Shown: positions 23,795 through 62,600 of the stretch, in pieces | Layout of the letters: each line of letters begins with the position of its first letter | How positions within the stretch are numbered: position 1 is the first letter of the stretch | NCBI GenBank assembly: GCA_037951105.1 | Contig: JBAMJV010012379.1 | Coordinates: forward strand, 1-64,000 | Source of the DNA: Echinarachnius parma | Lineage: Eukaryota; Echinodermata; Echinoidea; Clypeasteroida; Echinarachniidae | Reading direction: 5' to 3' | DNA length: 64,000 bases | Notes under the pieces: generated by a model | Seen by the model: the letters and a program-made list of their open reading frames with translations, nothing else | Told to the model about the DNA's origin: nothing | Databases searched by the model: none | Position numbers and translations under genes: made by a program

Positions 23795-24395
23795 CATCAG
23801 CACCAACATTATCAATATCATCATTGCCATCACCAACACCAGTCGTCATCATCGTCTTCATCATCATCACCACCACCATCCCCATCATCATCACCACCAT
23901 CATCACCAACACTTCAACCACCATCCCACCATCATAATCATTTTCATCACAATCACCTCCATATTTATCACCATCACCACCATCAGCAATGCCACCACAA
24001 CAATCATCACCACCACCATCCCAATCATGATCACCATTACCATCACCACCACCATCATCATCTTCATAAGCACCAGGCACCACCACCATACCCATTATCA
24101 TAATCATCTTCATCACTAACACCACCATAATTATCACCATCACCACCATCACCGCAATCACCAACGCCACCACAACCATCATCATTACCATAAATCACCA
24201 CCAGGCACCACCACCATCATCTACATCACCACGACCACCATTATCATCATCACCACCATCATGAACATCTTCTCCACCAACATCATCACCAGCATCATCA
24301 TCACCATCATCACAACATTCTCCACATTTAATATTAGATGAATACCATTAACATGACCACCATCACCACCACCACCACCACCACGAAAACAAAAT
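23795..24395 (+). repeat. (CAC/CAT)n imperfect microsatellite, about 600 bp
   Basis: Almost entirely CAC, CAT and ATC triplets. It opens long false frames in several phases on both strands (His-rich on plus, Val/Met/Asp on minus). Confidence 0.95.
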
Positions 24396-24744
24396 TAGTA
24401 AAGATTAAGTTAAAAAGTTTGCATTACATTTATATTTATTTAATACTTATCATATGACGTACAATACAATGATAAATTTGGCACCTTCTTATGGTTCATA
24501 CAAAAATAAACATTTAAACAGTAACTGGTAACTAATTTGTAAACACAACTTTACAGTTTGACAAAACATCATCAAGCAATTTTTTACCAAAATCTTTACA
24601 AGAAATATAGGTACAGTTTACATTGAAAGAGTAGGGTGAAAACCTGGTGAAATTGGTATATCTGCATATCTTAATGACAAGCTACTGTATAATTTCCCAC
24701 CCTGTGTTGGTAGCACAAATAGAAATCTAGGTTTCCAATCTGAA

Positions 24745-24850
24745 GTAATGGTTCTACGGGATGGAAAGTAAATCTCTTGGATGTATGCATTCCTCTCGGC
24801 CGACACTTCCTCCTTCCGTGTCTTAGTGGAAATATTCTGAAATACACATT
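24745..24850 (-). pseudogene. Decayed copy of the last MSH2 exon
   Basis: On the minus strand it encodes EEVSAERNAYIQEIYFPSRR, matching the end of MSH2 exon 21 (DEVSAKGNAYIKELLSRST). The upstream part of the exon is not preserved. It lies about 1.8 kb beyond the MSH2 stop, in the same orientation, so it could be an alternative or abandoned terminal exon. Confidence 0.7.
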
Positions 24851-24964
24851 GCCTCAAACCTAAAACATGTCCATCTATAGAGCTCTAGAACAATTCAGAA
24901 CAATCCTGTATGCCTACGTGGCCTCCTAGACTTACTTACTATTAAGCCTGTAGTAAGTCAGGTA

Positions 24965-25440
24965 TTTTGAAAAACCGGTTAACCGACGGTAAAAACCGTT
25001 TAACCGAACAGGTAACCGATTTTTTTACCGTCGGTAATTTCTGCAGTCATACGTCTGTAAAAAGGAACTGAAGGCTAACCGAAACCGTGAAAGTGAACAC
25101 GGTGTTTCATTACAGGCTTACTTACTATACAAGAGGAATTTTATGTAGATATTTATCTTTTGCCTTCAGACATATACCGTATTATATCCCTCATAAGATC
25201 GTTTTACCATTGCATTTGACAAATGATAGTTTTGGACAACACGCGCAGTCCCCGCGCAATCACGTGACCGGGCTTGTTAGCAAAAAACTAACACTAAAAG
25301 TTCGTTACGCGCTCGTCCCATAGATCATGTGTTTTAGCAGAGTGCACACGCGACCAAATTTGTGCAGTACTCTATGGCGCACACGTTCTAGTCACGTGAT
25401 TGCTCTTGTTAATAAAAAACTAACACCCTTTGAAGAAGAA
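24965..25440. repeat. Small palindromes and a short direct repeat
   Basis: 24970-25045 is palindromic around aaccgacggtaaaaa / tttttaccgtcggta. gtcacgtga...cttgtta...aaaaaactaacac occurs at about 25260 and 25393. Confidence 0.6.
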
Positions 25441-25726
25441 CGCCAAGACAGCCAATAAGCACATCCGTGGGAGCGCTAGCACGCATTCATCGCGTATGTG
25501 CGCAACTGTCAGCGCGTTGGTGCGCACTCAGTTTTGCGTTTTTGTGATTGTATGCGCAAAATAACAATGACTTTAAGCGTATTAGATGCTCCATGGATAC
25601 TGGCTTCATCAATGTCAATTGATTTTTAGATCAAAATTAACGAGCAATTTTATGAAATATTAAAGAGATTTTCACTTATTTTGCTATAAGATGAACACAA
25701 TCCGTGATATTGATGAGTGATATAAA

Positions 25727-25848
25727 ACAACTAACGAATGTGCTTGATTGTGATAGGCAATCTATTACCTCGGTGGGCTCAAAATAATCATTTTGAGCCC
25801 ACCTCGGTAATAGATTTGACTATCACAAGAAGCCCATTCGTTAGTTGT
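25727..25848. repeat. Perfect-stem hairpin, about 122 bp
   Basis: The arms carry aactaacgaatg at the outside and attacctcggtgggctcaaa in the core, facing the reverse complement across a spacer of about 6 bp. A foldback element with almost no loop. Confidence 0.85.
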
Positions 25849-25978
25849 ATACTATGACACAGTATTGGAATTGTACCAATGATGATATGATTGTTCAAAG
25901 GGAAATTAATTGTTAATCCTTTTAACTTAGAAGACCTCTCAAATCTTCCAAGGAAAACCATCCTGACAATGTCTTCAA

Positions 25979-26040
25979 GTATTCCTGGATCACAGCTTGT
26001 GGATTTAGGCATTCCCCTTGGCTGACCCTTCTGCTGACAG
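25979..26040 (-). pseudogene. Decayed copy of the last MSH2 exon (short)
   Basis: Shares ttcctggatcacagcttgtg...taggcattccccttggctga with the true exon at 26595-26645. It is only about 60 bp and the frame is lost. Confidence 0.55.
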
Positions 26041-26096
26041 TGCCATACAAATAATCCAGCTATGGAAATTCATGTTCCAAAATGCAAGCTAGACCT

Positions 26097-26102
26097 TTTA
26101 TT
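26097..26102 (-). promoter_or_regulatory. Possible polyadenylation signal for MSH2
   Basis: AATAAA on the minus strand about 490 nt beyond the stop. Placement is plausible but unsupported by transcript data. Confidence 0.2.
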
Positions 26103-26409
26103 TTTTTAGTAAACAAATGTCATCAATGTAACTAAATTGAACACTCAATCTCCAAAGGCCAAAGCAATGCTCAAAATAAGCACAGCCCAGCTGGCTCTGG
26201 GCCACTAAAATTTGTTCGCTTTTTGGTCACCAAATTTCACTGGTGCTCAATTCCACTAGCCCGCATGTTCAACCAAATATAACAGAATTTTTAATGTTTT
26301 TCTTTGTTGAGGGCCACCAGATCCAGGCTTTTGGAAACATTTTTGTTCACTTTCAGAAAGCAGAAAGTTAAATTTTAGCATTGTCCTAATTGTAAAGAGA
26401 TATCACAAT

Positions 26410-26525
26410 CCTGTATGTGCTCCAGTACTCCTAGACGAGAGGTCTTTGATGTATGTGTTCCCCTTGGTTGACACCTCGTCTTTCCGAGCCTGGAGCTGCT
26501 GTGTGGTTGATAAAAGTAACATGTC
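26410..26525 (-). pseudogene. Decayed copy of the last MSH2 exon
   Basis: The plus strand reads gaggtctttgatgtatgtgt then tccccttggttgacacctcg and gagctgctgtgt, paralleling gagctctttgatgtaggcat, ttggcagacacctcg and tagctgcttcgt of exon 21. The minus-strand frame is interrupted. Confidence 0.7.
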
Positions 26526-26588
26526 CTTCCCCATAATCTCCAAGAGACAGACGGTACAACTCTGGATGTCTTTGAGCCACTTCAGACT

Positions 26589-53006
<26,418 letters not shown>

Positions 53007-53031
53007 GTTTAAAGTTGACTTCGGCGCGCGA

Positions 53032-53049
53032 GCGGGAAATAAACACGTG
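53032..53049 (-). promoter_or_regulatory. Probable E2F site and E-box at the MSH2 5' end
   Basis: The minus strand has TTTCCCGC at 53032-53039 beside a gcgcgcc stretch, the classical E2F core, about 26 bases upstream of the ATG. CACGTG lies at 53044-53049. MSH2 is E2F-regulated in vertebrates; use here is inferred. Confidence 0.5.
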
Positions 53050-53397
53050 CTGCTAATGGACGATTCCACTTAAAATTAGGTAAAATAAGACGAATCATCA
53101 TATAATTTTAACTATTTTATTATGGTATTTTTAAAAATTATTCAATCCCATATAATTTTAAAAGTTGTTTTATTTCCTACTCTTATATTCTAGATCAATT
53201 TTATTTATTTTGATTTTATTTAGAATGACAAGCTGTATAAAGTTGAAACTAGTACCCCCTTTTGCAAATATAGAATCTCCTTTGTTTATAAGTTACAGTA
53301 CTTCAACGAGATCTTTCGCTTCGCTCAAAGTGCAGATTACAACTTACAATTAAGCAAGCTAAAATTCATATCCAACTATCTTTTTTTATGTTTATAG

Positions 53398-53465
53398 AGG
53401 AACATGGGATCAGATGAATGTTCTGAGGTACTTATGTTCAAGATGTCCCATTTGAAGGATGTACG
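53398..53465 (+). CDS. Weak candidate exon of a divergent gene
   Basis: A pyrimidine-rich acceptor (tttatgtttatag) precedes 68 bp that ends at a good donor (gtacg|gtaagc). The frame from the ATG at 53404 reads MGSDECSEVLMFKMSHLKDV. It starts about 400 bp from the MSH2 start, head to head. The protein is not recognised and no convincing next exon was found. Confidence 0.25.
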
Positions 53466-55330
53466 GTAAGCTGTAATTGTTATCATATTTGTCTTCATTT
53501 TTCACGTTACGGCTGGTCGTAGTCGAAATCGGATACGATTTAATTTTACCATATTCGAATTCGATCACTCTTAGTCTTACTCTGTCTTTAGACTACATTT
53601 TTAGTGAAAAACACGCCATGTCCTTTTACTATTTTGCAGGCATCCATTGTCACTAATGTAGGAAGCAAAGGGGGGAAATTACACTTTACCTTTAGCCTTG
53701 GGCTTTGATTTTGTTGTTTCACTTTCTGTAACATAACTAGTTTCATTCTCTGTCTGACTCACATAGACCATAGTCATACTCATAGATCGATCTACTAAAG
53801 TAAATGGTCCAATCAGTTGGACCATTTACACGCAATATACGCTAATATGCTGGAGATAAGCATACCGCCCATTCATACAACAGTTGAACGCTATGTTTTA
53901 GGAGGGAGAAATCGGCCGACAAAAAATGTTTTTGCGTTGGATAGTGCAACACTCGGGCGGAAGAGGTTGATCTCCACATTTGCACTATTGTAATTTGTGT
54001 GGTCTGACTCTGACTCTGAGTCTGACAATTTGTTAGATTTGTTTTGAAATTTAGATGGGGGGTTCATAGATCGACAAGTCTAGCGTTTTCATGGCCTCTT
54101 TTACATTTTACTGAAATATTTTACTGTCGGCCTTTCTACAAGGCAAGGGTGTTCGGGGCAACCAAAAAAAATATTTGTATGTCACAAGTGCTATTTTTTT
54201 ATTTGAAAAAAGAAATCGCCCTCGTGAAAATGTCCATGGTGGCTTTTTGGGGGTTCACAATCATGTCATGGGCTTTTTTTGTCATGTATTCATTTGTTTT
54301 CATTTTCTCAGACATTGTAAAAAATGATTATAAAGATCCCTATACTAGGCTATACCGGAGCCTTGCCCTTGGCTACATTGTAATTGGGCTCAGGGCCTAT
54401 CACTTGCACTGGCCCAGGGCCAGTGTCTGAAATTGCACTTTGGGCCAGCAAAAATGTATAAAAAACATATTTTGATGGCCCGATCAGGCAAGCATGAAGC
54501 AGATTTTCAACTCAAAATTGACAAAAATTAGTATTTAGAAAAACCATGTTTTCTTCCATGTCATGCTCCATCTATAATCACAGGTTTGATCAGAAAAGAG
54601 AATTCAAATTTGTAGTTTTGTACTAGTAAAAAGTTAACTCATTCATGAAATAAAATGTTGGGGCCAGTAAATTTTTCTTTTGGGCCACCAGAAAAGGGGA
54701 AGAAATTATTTCACTGGCCCGACTGGGCCACTAACAAAAAAGGTAAGTGTAGAGCCCTGCTGAAAGCAAGCATTCTCAGTCAAATAAAAAGAACATGTTG
54801 CTTGCGTGGGACACAGCGAGGGCGATTTTGTTAAACAATTTCAATTCAAAGCAGTCAATATCACCCATTACATTATTATCATGTCAAAGATCAATAAATC
54901 TGTCATTTTCAGGGCCTCTTTTACATTAATTGTACTGTCCTACACTGCTGGCCCTTTCTATGACAGATTCGGTAATGGAAGGACAAAGTTAAATATTCAT
55001 TAAGTAATTCGCTAATTAAGGTCCAATGGGGAATTTGATATTAAGTTATAGCCCTTAAAAAAATAGCTTAGCATTTTAAGAAATGTCATGAATCTTCAAA
55101 TACTCTTTAAAAGTTCAAAATTTAAAAATTCACTTTTCTCTGTAACAGGACACTTTTCATATGAAATTTTGAAGGGTCACAGAAGTGTGCCAGACAATCA
55201 AAAACATTATTCGTAAAAAGTAAATTTTGGTATTTTACAGGGTTACCTGTGACATTTTGATAATCATTAAATGGGGAAGTTTCCCCACCTTCAATTTACT
55301 TTTGGTTATAACATTAAAACATAATTTTAT
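53466..55330. other. No supported gene; repeated blocks
   Basis: Two diverged copies of a block with tctagcgttttcatggcctc/tctgtcattttcagggcctc and cttttacatt lie at 54062-54150 and 54885-54970. 54395-54757 belongs to the ggcccg family (actggcccgactgggccact, gtgtagagccctgc). The 128-codon ORF at 54044-54430 crosses both and is not credible. Confidence 0.55.
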
Positions 55331-55334
55331 GAAA

Positions 55335-55765
55335 ATGTGTCCAACGTTTGCCCTCTAAGCAAAGGAGGGACACCATTCAAAGTCAGTCGCTGTATTGGCT
55401 AATCCCATTCATAGCGTACAACATGGAGGCTGCCATTATATTTGTTGAAACCCGGATTTTGAATGGTTCACACTACAATGTGACGTCTAACCCGAACAAA
55501 TAAGCCCCGCCTCGTTTTGTTAGGTCTCGCAGCTCGCAGGGTTTGTGCACAAACAAAAGGCAAAACGTGAGCCAACAAAAAGAGGTGGAGCTTATTTGTT
55601 CAGATTTGAGTCACAATTTAGTGCGAACAATTCCAAATCTGGGTTTCATAAGTGATAAACATCAATGGCAGCCTCCATGCTGTACGCGATGAATGGGATT
55701 ATCCCGTACTGCGAGTGACTTTGAATGTTGCTCCTCCCTCCCAGAGGGCCAATGTTGGACATATT
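55335..55765. mobile_element. Foldback MITE, about 430 bp
   Basis: The ends are atgtgtccaacgtttgccct and agggccaatgttggacatat. The arms continue through aatcccattcatagcgtac and atggaggctgccat, with the central pair aacaaataagccccgcctc / gaggtggagcttatttgtt. Confidence 0.85.
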
Positions 55766-56340
55766 TGCAAGAAATTCTGTTTCAATGTTTCAAAGAATTT
55801 AATCAAAAGTATCTAGAGAATGTACTGTAGGGAAGCTTCTTATTTAACTTCTACAGGACAGATAGACTTCAGGAATGAAAATAAATGTTGACTTAGGTGT
55901 TAATTAGGTCGATTACGTATGTCATTATCAATTTGACACATATATAGGACATCATACAATTTATTTTTTTTATTCTTATTTTTTATTTTAGCTTTCATTT
56001 GATGCCAAAGTTGGTCAATAACAATTATTTTGAAATTGTTGGTGTCATGCCAACTTTGCCCACACGCGCTGATGCGTTTTCCAAATATAATTTGTCTGGA
56101 AACCTAACCTATTTTAATGGTGGAATGGACTACTTAAAGTATAAAACTTTCATTTATAAGAATGTTATTTGTGGGTGTTGGTTCCCTTTAAGTACATGTA
56201 GTATATATGTGTGTCCCAAAGTGAAACCTTTATGGGGCAGTAAAAATCTTTCCTATTTTGAATTTTCCATGCAAAATAAATTGTCAAATGTTGAAGGATC
56301 TGCTTAAAATGTGATTGATGTATGAAAGGGTACTAGACTA
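55766..56340. other. No supported gene
   Basis: A 102-codon ORF (55999-56307) has an acceptor-like ttattttag before it, but its sequence is not recognised and composition is ordinary AT-rich. I leave it uncalled. Confidence 0.4.
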
Positions 56341-56362
56341 CTAGTATCTAAAATATCCCCCT

Positions 56363-56364
<2 letters not shown>

Positions 56365-56396
<32 letters not shown>
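56365..56396 (+). repeat. Poly-C tract, about 28 C
   Basis: One of the longest homopolymers in the window. Confidence 0.9.
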
Positions 56397-56552
56397 CCCC
56401 TGCACCTGGACGATTTTCTCTTGTCATGTTTGTTTAATAGTTGAGCAAAGTTGCCAATTGATCACTGAACAGTCATCAAATAAGCATCTGAACAAATTTG
56501 CAGATTTTGAATGTCAAGGGGATGGGTTCTGAATTTATGTTTCAACAAGCCT

Positions 56553-56937
56553 TTAAAGGGATCTAGTAACATCGTCAAAATCTTCAAAATTCCCTCATAC
56601 CACGTTGCATTCGTATTAACAATTTAGAAGCATGGGACAGGTTTCGGTTTTTCAAATTTCCCTTATTTGTTAAGTTAAGTTAAGTTAAGTTAAGTTAAGT
56701 TAAGTTGTTATTTGTTAAGTGTTCAGATGTTAAACTATCCACTGGATAGTCGTAGCCATGTACGAAGTCAGTGCAATGAGTTAGTGAATATCACTTTGCA
56801 TTTTTGCTCATTACTTGGCCATATAACGTCCCTTTAACTTGAAATTTTCACACAATACCCAGTGGACATATATCAGAAAGAACAACCATTTGTCACTTTT
56901 TGCACAAGTATGTCAACAGAGTTACAAGATCCCTTGA
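56553..56937. mobile_element. TTAA-type MITE, family A, with an internal (TTAAG)n run
   Basis: Starts TTAA-agggatctagtaacatcg and ends gttacaagatccctt with the terminal TTAA mutated. A pentanucleotide run (ttaag about 7 times, 56669-56706) interrupts it. Confidence 0.85.
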
Positions 56938-57221
56938 GAGAGGTTATTGCATGTTGGTGTGCCGTGTACCAGGCACAAAATTAATTTATATTTTTCGGGG
57001 CAAATTTATGGGGGCTCTCTTTGGCATTTCGGGGGCAAATTTGCCCTAAGCCCCCGTGTATTTGTTTCACTGCTGTGTACAATGTGTGTACATAGACCTA
57101 CAGGTGCATGCATACTATGTAGTTTGTTTGGATGTCTTTATGTTAACTTCTGTGTCTATAAAGTAGCCCACAGTAAAGAGTGTCCATTTATTTTGTATGA
57201 GTATGTTTGTGCAATAATGCC

Positions 57222-57905
57222 TTAAAGGTATCTAGTCAGTTTGTTGGTAAATTAATGCAGAAAGTGATGAATGGTTGGTAATTACATAATTATGTCTAGT
57301 TTTGTGATCTGATATGTGAAAGTTTCTTGTTACCTCCGCCAACGAAGTTGGAGGAGGTTATAATGTATTCGGTCCTGTTCGTTTGTTCGTCAGTTCGTCA
57401 CCAGTCTCCTTCGCACAATTTCACAGATATCTCAGCCAATTTTTCGTACAAGCTTCGTGTTCATCTAGAATAGAATCCATTAAATTTTCAAGGTCAAAAG
57501 TCAAGGGCATAATGATAAAAATAAAAATATTAATAAATTTACCTCTCGCATTCTCGCCGATACGTGGACAACAAAATAGGAAGTGATAATCGGCATGCAC
57601 CAAGACAATCGTTAGAGTGCAAACAAATAGTAGGTACCGTTAAGAACTTTGGGCAGCCTATTTTTACCTCCGCCAACGAAGTTGAGGTCAAGGTCACGCA
57701 AACATCAAAATTTGAGTGTTGGCGAGCCGCGGAGGTACTGTATGCACTCCGTGAGTGCACTGAGTCTAGTTTAATGGATGTTATATGGCCGAGTAATGAG
57801 CGAAAATGCAAAGTGATATTTGCTTACTCATTGCACTGACTTTGTTCACAGTTATGACTATCCAGTGGATAGTTGAATATCTGGACGCTTCAATCGTAAA
57901 CATCT
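57222..57905. mobile_element. TTAA-type MITE, family A, split by another repeat
   Basis: The left part 57222-57331 (TTAA-aggtatctagtcagtttg) and the right part from about 57770 (tatggccgagtaatgagcga, gtgatatttgcttactcatt) belong to one element. 57332-57768 is an insertion. Confidence 0.75.
57332..57768. repeat. cctccgccaacgaagtt repeat inserted in a MITE
   Basis: ttacctccgccaacgaagtt occurs at 57332 and again at 57665, and ends near gccgcggaggtactgtatgc, gtgagtgc. The core ccgccaacgaagt is shared (reverse) with the end of the element at 31131-32033. Confidence 0.7.
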
Positions 57906-58127
57906 TTCTATCGAAAGGGAAATTAAAAAAAAAAACAATATTAAAATGCAATTTAAATCGCCTCTATTTTGTTATCACTGTTTTAAATCACCTCCATAGG
58001 CTGTGTGTTGTAGAAAAAATTTGTTTTTATTTTGTTTTGTATGTATTATTTTTAAAATATTTAAAAATAGATGAATTGTGATACATTTGCCCTTCAATTA
58101 TGCTTAAAATACTACAAAATCATTAAA

Positions 58128-58260
58128 GCAGGGCTCAAAAATTGGCACTAGCCATGGCCCACTTGCCCAGGGAAAGTAAAAAATTAATGATGGGCAAGTA
58201 AAATGTCATAAACGATCAAGTTTGGTTGCCCAGTTGCCTATTCGGCAGCTGATGTTATTC
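58128..58260. repeat. cagggctc repeat family member
   Basis: Starts gcagggctcaaaaattggca and contains ccatggcccacttgcccagg. Confidence 0.65.
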
Positions 58261-59224
58261 CTAATGTTTAAAGGAACTACAGCGTCTAGATGGCCTAATT
58301 TTCACAATTCGGCTCTGTATATGTAATTTTTCCCGAAGAAAAAGAATTTGGCAATCATTTCTCATGAAATCAATCAATTTTGGGGTAATTAGTAAATTCT
58401 AATTGTCCTGGGAACGCCCCTTTTAAATCGCCAAAATGTGACGTCATCTAAAGAACAGACTAATGAACTAAATTCTGTAGATGATGCGTCATGACGTAAG
58501 CCAATGAATTGTCAATCACATTTCGATCACGCTGCCGATTCCGGACCCTAAATGTGGGTGGGGCGTAATCTGGCTGCTAAGTGAGATTTGGCATCAGAAA
58601 ACTAGTCTTAAATCACTACTGTGTTTATTTTCATGGATTTGTTTTCGGCAGACATATGTTTCAAGTCATCAACTATGGAATAAGTGTCAAAGTATGTTGT
58701 ATTCTCTAGGTCCTTTAAATCTTATCTAGAAATAACAGAGCAAGTACATTTTCTGTTCAGACGAGTAAGCTCGAAAAACTATATGATTATTACTTTTCCG
58801 ATCGGGACAGTAGAGAAAAAAGTTAGTCTGGAGGCTGAAAAAAAAAATCATAAAATTTGCTTTTAGGTTTGATTGAAATTGATTTGTTTTTACTTGTTTC
58901 AATTAATGATTTCTCCAATCTTGGGCTTAGAGCTAGTTGAATTGAACTTGTTATATCAATTACCCAAGCATTTTTGTAAAGAAATCTAAAACAAATGATG
59001 ATGAATAAAAAGTATTATAAAAACTAAAAGTATCCCAAAATCCATGAATAGTTGTTGTTTTTTCCATCTTTGTCCTTTCTTTGAATAATTCTGGATGTTG
59101 TATCACAAACATATTTGATGCCTTTTGAAAGAAAGAAATCTGATTTAAATATTTAAAAATCATGGTTTTAAATCTGAAAAAATTCCCCAACCCTGACAAG
59201 GTATGAGCTAGGGCTCCTAGATTT
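58261..59224. other. No supported gene
   Basis: AT-rich. Short ORFs (58684-58866, 58960-59250) are unrecognised. 59225-59270 is one end of a family A MITE (ggacaatgttactagatccc). Confidence 0.45.
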
Positions 59225-59270
59225 CTAATTAAATTTGTAGTTTTGGACAATGTTACTAGATCCCTTTAAA

Positions 59271-60284
59271 TGAATTAATACAGGCTACTTTATCTAAATG
59301 TGTGTGTATCATGTCTTTGTCAATGTTGTGTACATTTTTTTTCTGGTTGGAGACAATTGGATTTGAAAAGTATAATATCACACATTTACAAACACACTGT
59401 ATTTAAAATCCCAATCCCCCAAATCAGGTGTCGTACGGACCGCAATGGATTAAGAAATGCAGGGATTGTGAATATGAATGAATATTTACACACCGACAAG
59501 AGTAAGGGGTTCTTATTGTAAAATAAACTTAAACAGCTGTACATATTTGCCATGTGAATGCATCAAAGTGCCTATTGCCTTGACCTTTAGGAAAAGTGCA
59601 AATCAATCAAATTTTTCATAAATTGCTAATTTTGTACTAAAGGACCAGAAAAGTAGAAACGTTTGGAAGGGTGCATTTGTTTTAAGTTAACATTTTATAA
59701 TAATGATAATCATTACCGTGATGGTACTTTGAAGTTCTCTCAATAATGATGGACAAATAAACAATGAAAATGATGAATAAAAGTAATTCATATTGTTAGT
59801 ACATGATGATCAGATTAATCTATTTTTAAAATCTAGATTGATATTTCTTATTTCTCAACAAGGTTTATTTTTTAAAGTGTCTTATTTGTAGGACTTCACT
59901 TTCCTTTAATGATCTTGTACAGTTGTCATCTCCCACTCTCTTTCTTCCTCTTTTCCTCTCATTTGTTTGACATTTCATTTCTTTAATTATTGCCAACTCC
60001 CCTATCTTTAGAAATTTTAATCTTTAGTCTTTCTTTAGTCTTCAATCAACGTTGTATTTAAAAACAACCAGAGAGGTGGGAGGGACAGAGTACAACTTCA
60101 ATTATGTTTCTACTTTGCAGTCACTTTCCGTTATATAATTTCTAATGAAGAAATTGTAATGATCTCTCCTCTTTCTCTCTTCTTTTCGCTCTCTTGCTCC
60201 GATTCATCTTTATTCCACATTATTCTGTAAGTACTGCCAATCTAGCTCCCCTCACTTTCCTTAGCCTTTTTAAAAGCGAAATGA
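59271..60284. other. No supported gene; pyrimidine-rich patches
   Basis: Nothing recognisable apart from CT-rich stretches at 59930-59970 and 60160-60200. Confidence 0.45.
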
Positions 60285-60725
60285 CAGTTTTGGGAAATTT
60301 ACCGAGAATAACTTTATTGGCCAAACGAATTGATTAGTATTGTTTAAAAATAGTATAGCAAAGGGCTTGTGACGTTACATTAAGAAGTATCAGTTGAAAT
60401 GTTTATTCATGCCGCTGACATTGGGTCGAAATTCACCACCAGTTCGGCCCGTTACGCCGGCGAAGAGCATGTGGTGTAGAATTAACCATAGGCATTGCAC
60501 CCAGCCGCGAACATGCGGTTTAATTGTGTCAGCGGCTGATCATTTTAATTTCGAACATTTTATTGCTCAAATATTTCATTTCAACGCAGTTTGTGTCCAA
60601 ATCTTTACATTATTATTTAACAGATAAGTTATGATATATTCTTTAACATGATTGGTGAAAAAAGCATATTTTGTTTTTCATTTTTTGTGGGTGGGGCGTT
60701 TCCCAGTACTGTCATTTGGCTTTTA
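60285..60725 (+). repeat. Dispersed repeat, second copy of 3035-3510
   Basis: Shares ttggccaaacgaatt, catgccgctgacattggg, ttcgaacattttattgctca and gggcgtttcccagtactgt in the same order as 3035-3510. Confidence 0.75.
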
Positions 60726-60749
60726 AATCAACTTCTTATAAATTACTTG

Positions 60750-61510
60750 TCTCTCTATATCCTCCCTTCTTTTCAGAGCATTTCTTTTCTCTTGCTCTTT
60801 CAGTTTCGAAATCTTCAATCCACTTTTTTACATATATGTACAAGTGGTTCTCCATATCTGTTTTTCACTCTCGCTTTTATCAAAAATCTTCAATCTACTT
60901 TTAAGTCGCTAATAATATTTTCTCTCTTTCTCTCTCCTTTTCTCTCATTTTGTTCCTCTCTCTCTCTCTGTCTCTCTGGCTCTTTTTAAAGTATTCAATC
61001 CACTTTTAAAGTCCATATTACCGTTTCTTTCTTTCTCTCTCTCCCTCTTCTTCAATCCTAACCATGGTCATTGCTCATCTCAGGGAGGTTCGGGTTCCTC
61101 AAAAGCAAGAAATGCTTTGCTTTATTTTCTATAAATCAAAAAGAAGTAAAAAAGCACCAAAAAAAGAAGAAAAAAGAATTTAGATAGAAATTCTCTCTTG
61201 CCCGAGGAAGAAATTAACTTGTGAGGCATTGTCTTACCGATCCTGTTAACCCAGATGCAAACGACCGCCACTTCTTTGCGACAAGTAACTGTCATCGTCT
61301 TTTCTTCCTCTTTGTTTTAGTTTTTTGCTTACTTTTTCAGTTTAAAACCGATCCTTTCTCTCCCACAAGTTCTTTCCCTCCGAGTCTCTCAGATGTACAC
61401 CCGATAGCCTTTTTCATTTTTACAAGCAAATGAGAACCATCCATCAAGAAGTATTTTCTCCCATTTTGTTTTCCTCTCTCTCTCTCTCGCTCGCTCGCTC
61501 TCGCTTTACC
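60750..61510 (+). repeat. Pyrimidine-rich region with (CT)n microsatellites
   Basis: CT-dinucleotide runs at 60920-60985, 61030-61050 and 61468-61500. fragments such as atcttcaatc(c/t)actttt recur at about 60815, 60885 and 60995. Confidence 0.75.
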
Positions 61511-62435
61511 CATCACTGTCAACCACAAGGACGACTTCCTTTTATTCCTTTAATGTCCTCGGCGCTGTGTATGATCGCCCCCTTGAGACGCTTGAGCACG
61601 CAGTTTTGGACAAACACGGAGCCGATTTGATGGAATAGTTAACTTGCTTTGCCCATAATACTCTTGCCTTTGGCGTTAAGCTCTAATGGCCTGCCAAAAC
61701 CTGTGGTGGAAAAGAAGGAAAAAAAGGGGGAAAACGCTTTGCAAAAAAAATTGTCCCGCTATCAACGAGATAATGTCGCGCCTTCCCTAGATACACACTT
61801 TCAATCAAGATGTTAATTATCTGGCATTTTCTGTTGCAAAAGTCTGGAGTTACTTCCTCGAAGTGCTTCTATCTGTGCCTGGATGCGCGCAAAAAAAGTG
61901 GGAGGGAAGTTAAGGAGGGGGATAACGATAAATAACACTTTCTCCAAAAAGAAACAACAACAACATGCTGAATTAAAACGCCTTTTTGAATAACCAAGCG
62001 ACTTGAAGTTCGGGGGGAAGCGGTAACAAGATTTTGGCGTCTTGGGAGTAGTTTTGCATTACTTCTTTGGGGTTGTTTTGCCTTGCGTGAAATTGTCAGC
62101 GGGTGTAACAGGAGTGGCCAGGCAATTATTTCTTAGCAATTACGGCACATCTACTCCTCTCCATTTAAGATCATCTCCACTGTCGCAAGCACTCCGCAGG
62201 GGGAAGCGGACAATAAACAGAACCGAAAAAGGGATTGAGAATCTTGCACTTTTGCCTGCGGCGACACGTTAGTCATTTTCAAAAAATTGATCTTTTAACC
62301 CGTTCCCTCTTCTATAGTGTAATTCCCATAGTGTTTATGTATGCTATGACAGATTTCCATAATTGGTTTAGTAATTGGTTAAACAAAAAGAAATTGTATC
62401 CATTTTGTGAATTATTGAAGGGAACCGAATACAGG
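61511..62435. other. No supported gene
   Basis: More balanced base composition than the flanks, but no exon with recognisable protein sequence. Confidence 0.4.
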
Positions 62436-62600
62436 ACTCAAAATGATCACTGGCCAGCTGGCCCGGGGCCACAAACTTTTTGATTTTCCTTGCCCTACTG
62501 GGCAACCAAAATCAACTTACTATTTTCTTCTTTTTTTTGGGGGGGGGAGGGCTCCCAATTCTGTTTTCAGGCAAGCAAGGGCCACCTGGAAAAAGTTCAA
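62436..62600. repeat. ggcccggggcc repeat family member
   Basis: Contains ggactcaaaatgatcactgg, agctggcccggggccacaaa and ttgccctactgggcaacc. Confidence 0.6.

Noticed and set aside
23691..24191. His-rich and Val/Asp-rich ORFs of about 140 codons
   Set aside because: They arise from the CAC/CAT microsatellite, open on both strands at once, with no conserved domain.
54044..54430. 128-codon plus-strand ORF with hydrophobic segments
   Set aside because: It spans part of a duplicated non-coding block and ends in the ggcccg dispersed repeat. No splice logic or recognisable protein.
55999..56307. 102-codon plus-strand ORF
   Set aside because: Not recognised, no repeat of the frame elsewhere, and length is attainable by chance in 64 kb.
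56669..56706. (TTAAG)n as a telomere-type repeat
   Set aside because: Only about seven units, inside a MITE and in mid-sequence. Deuterostome telomeres are TTAGGG.
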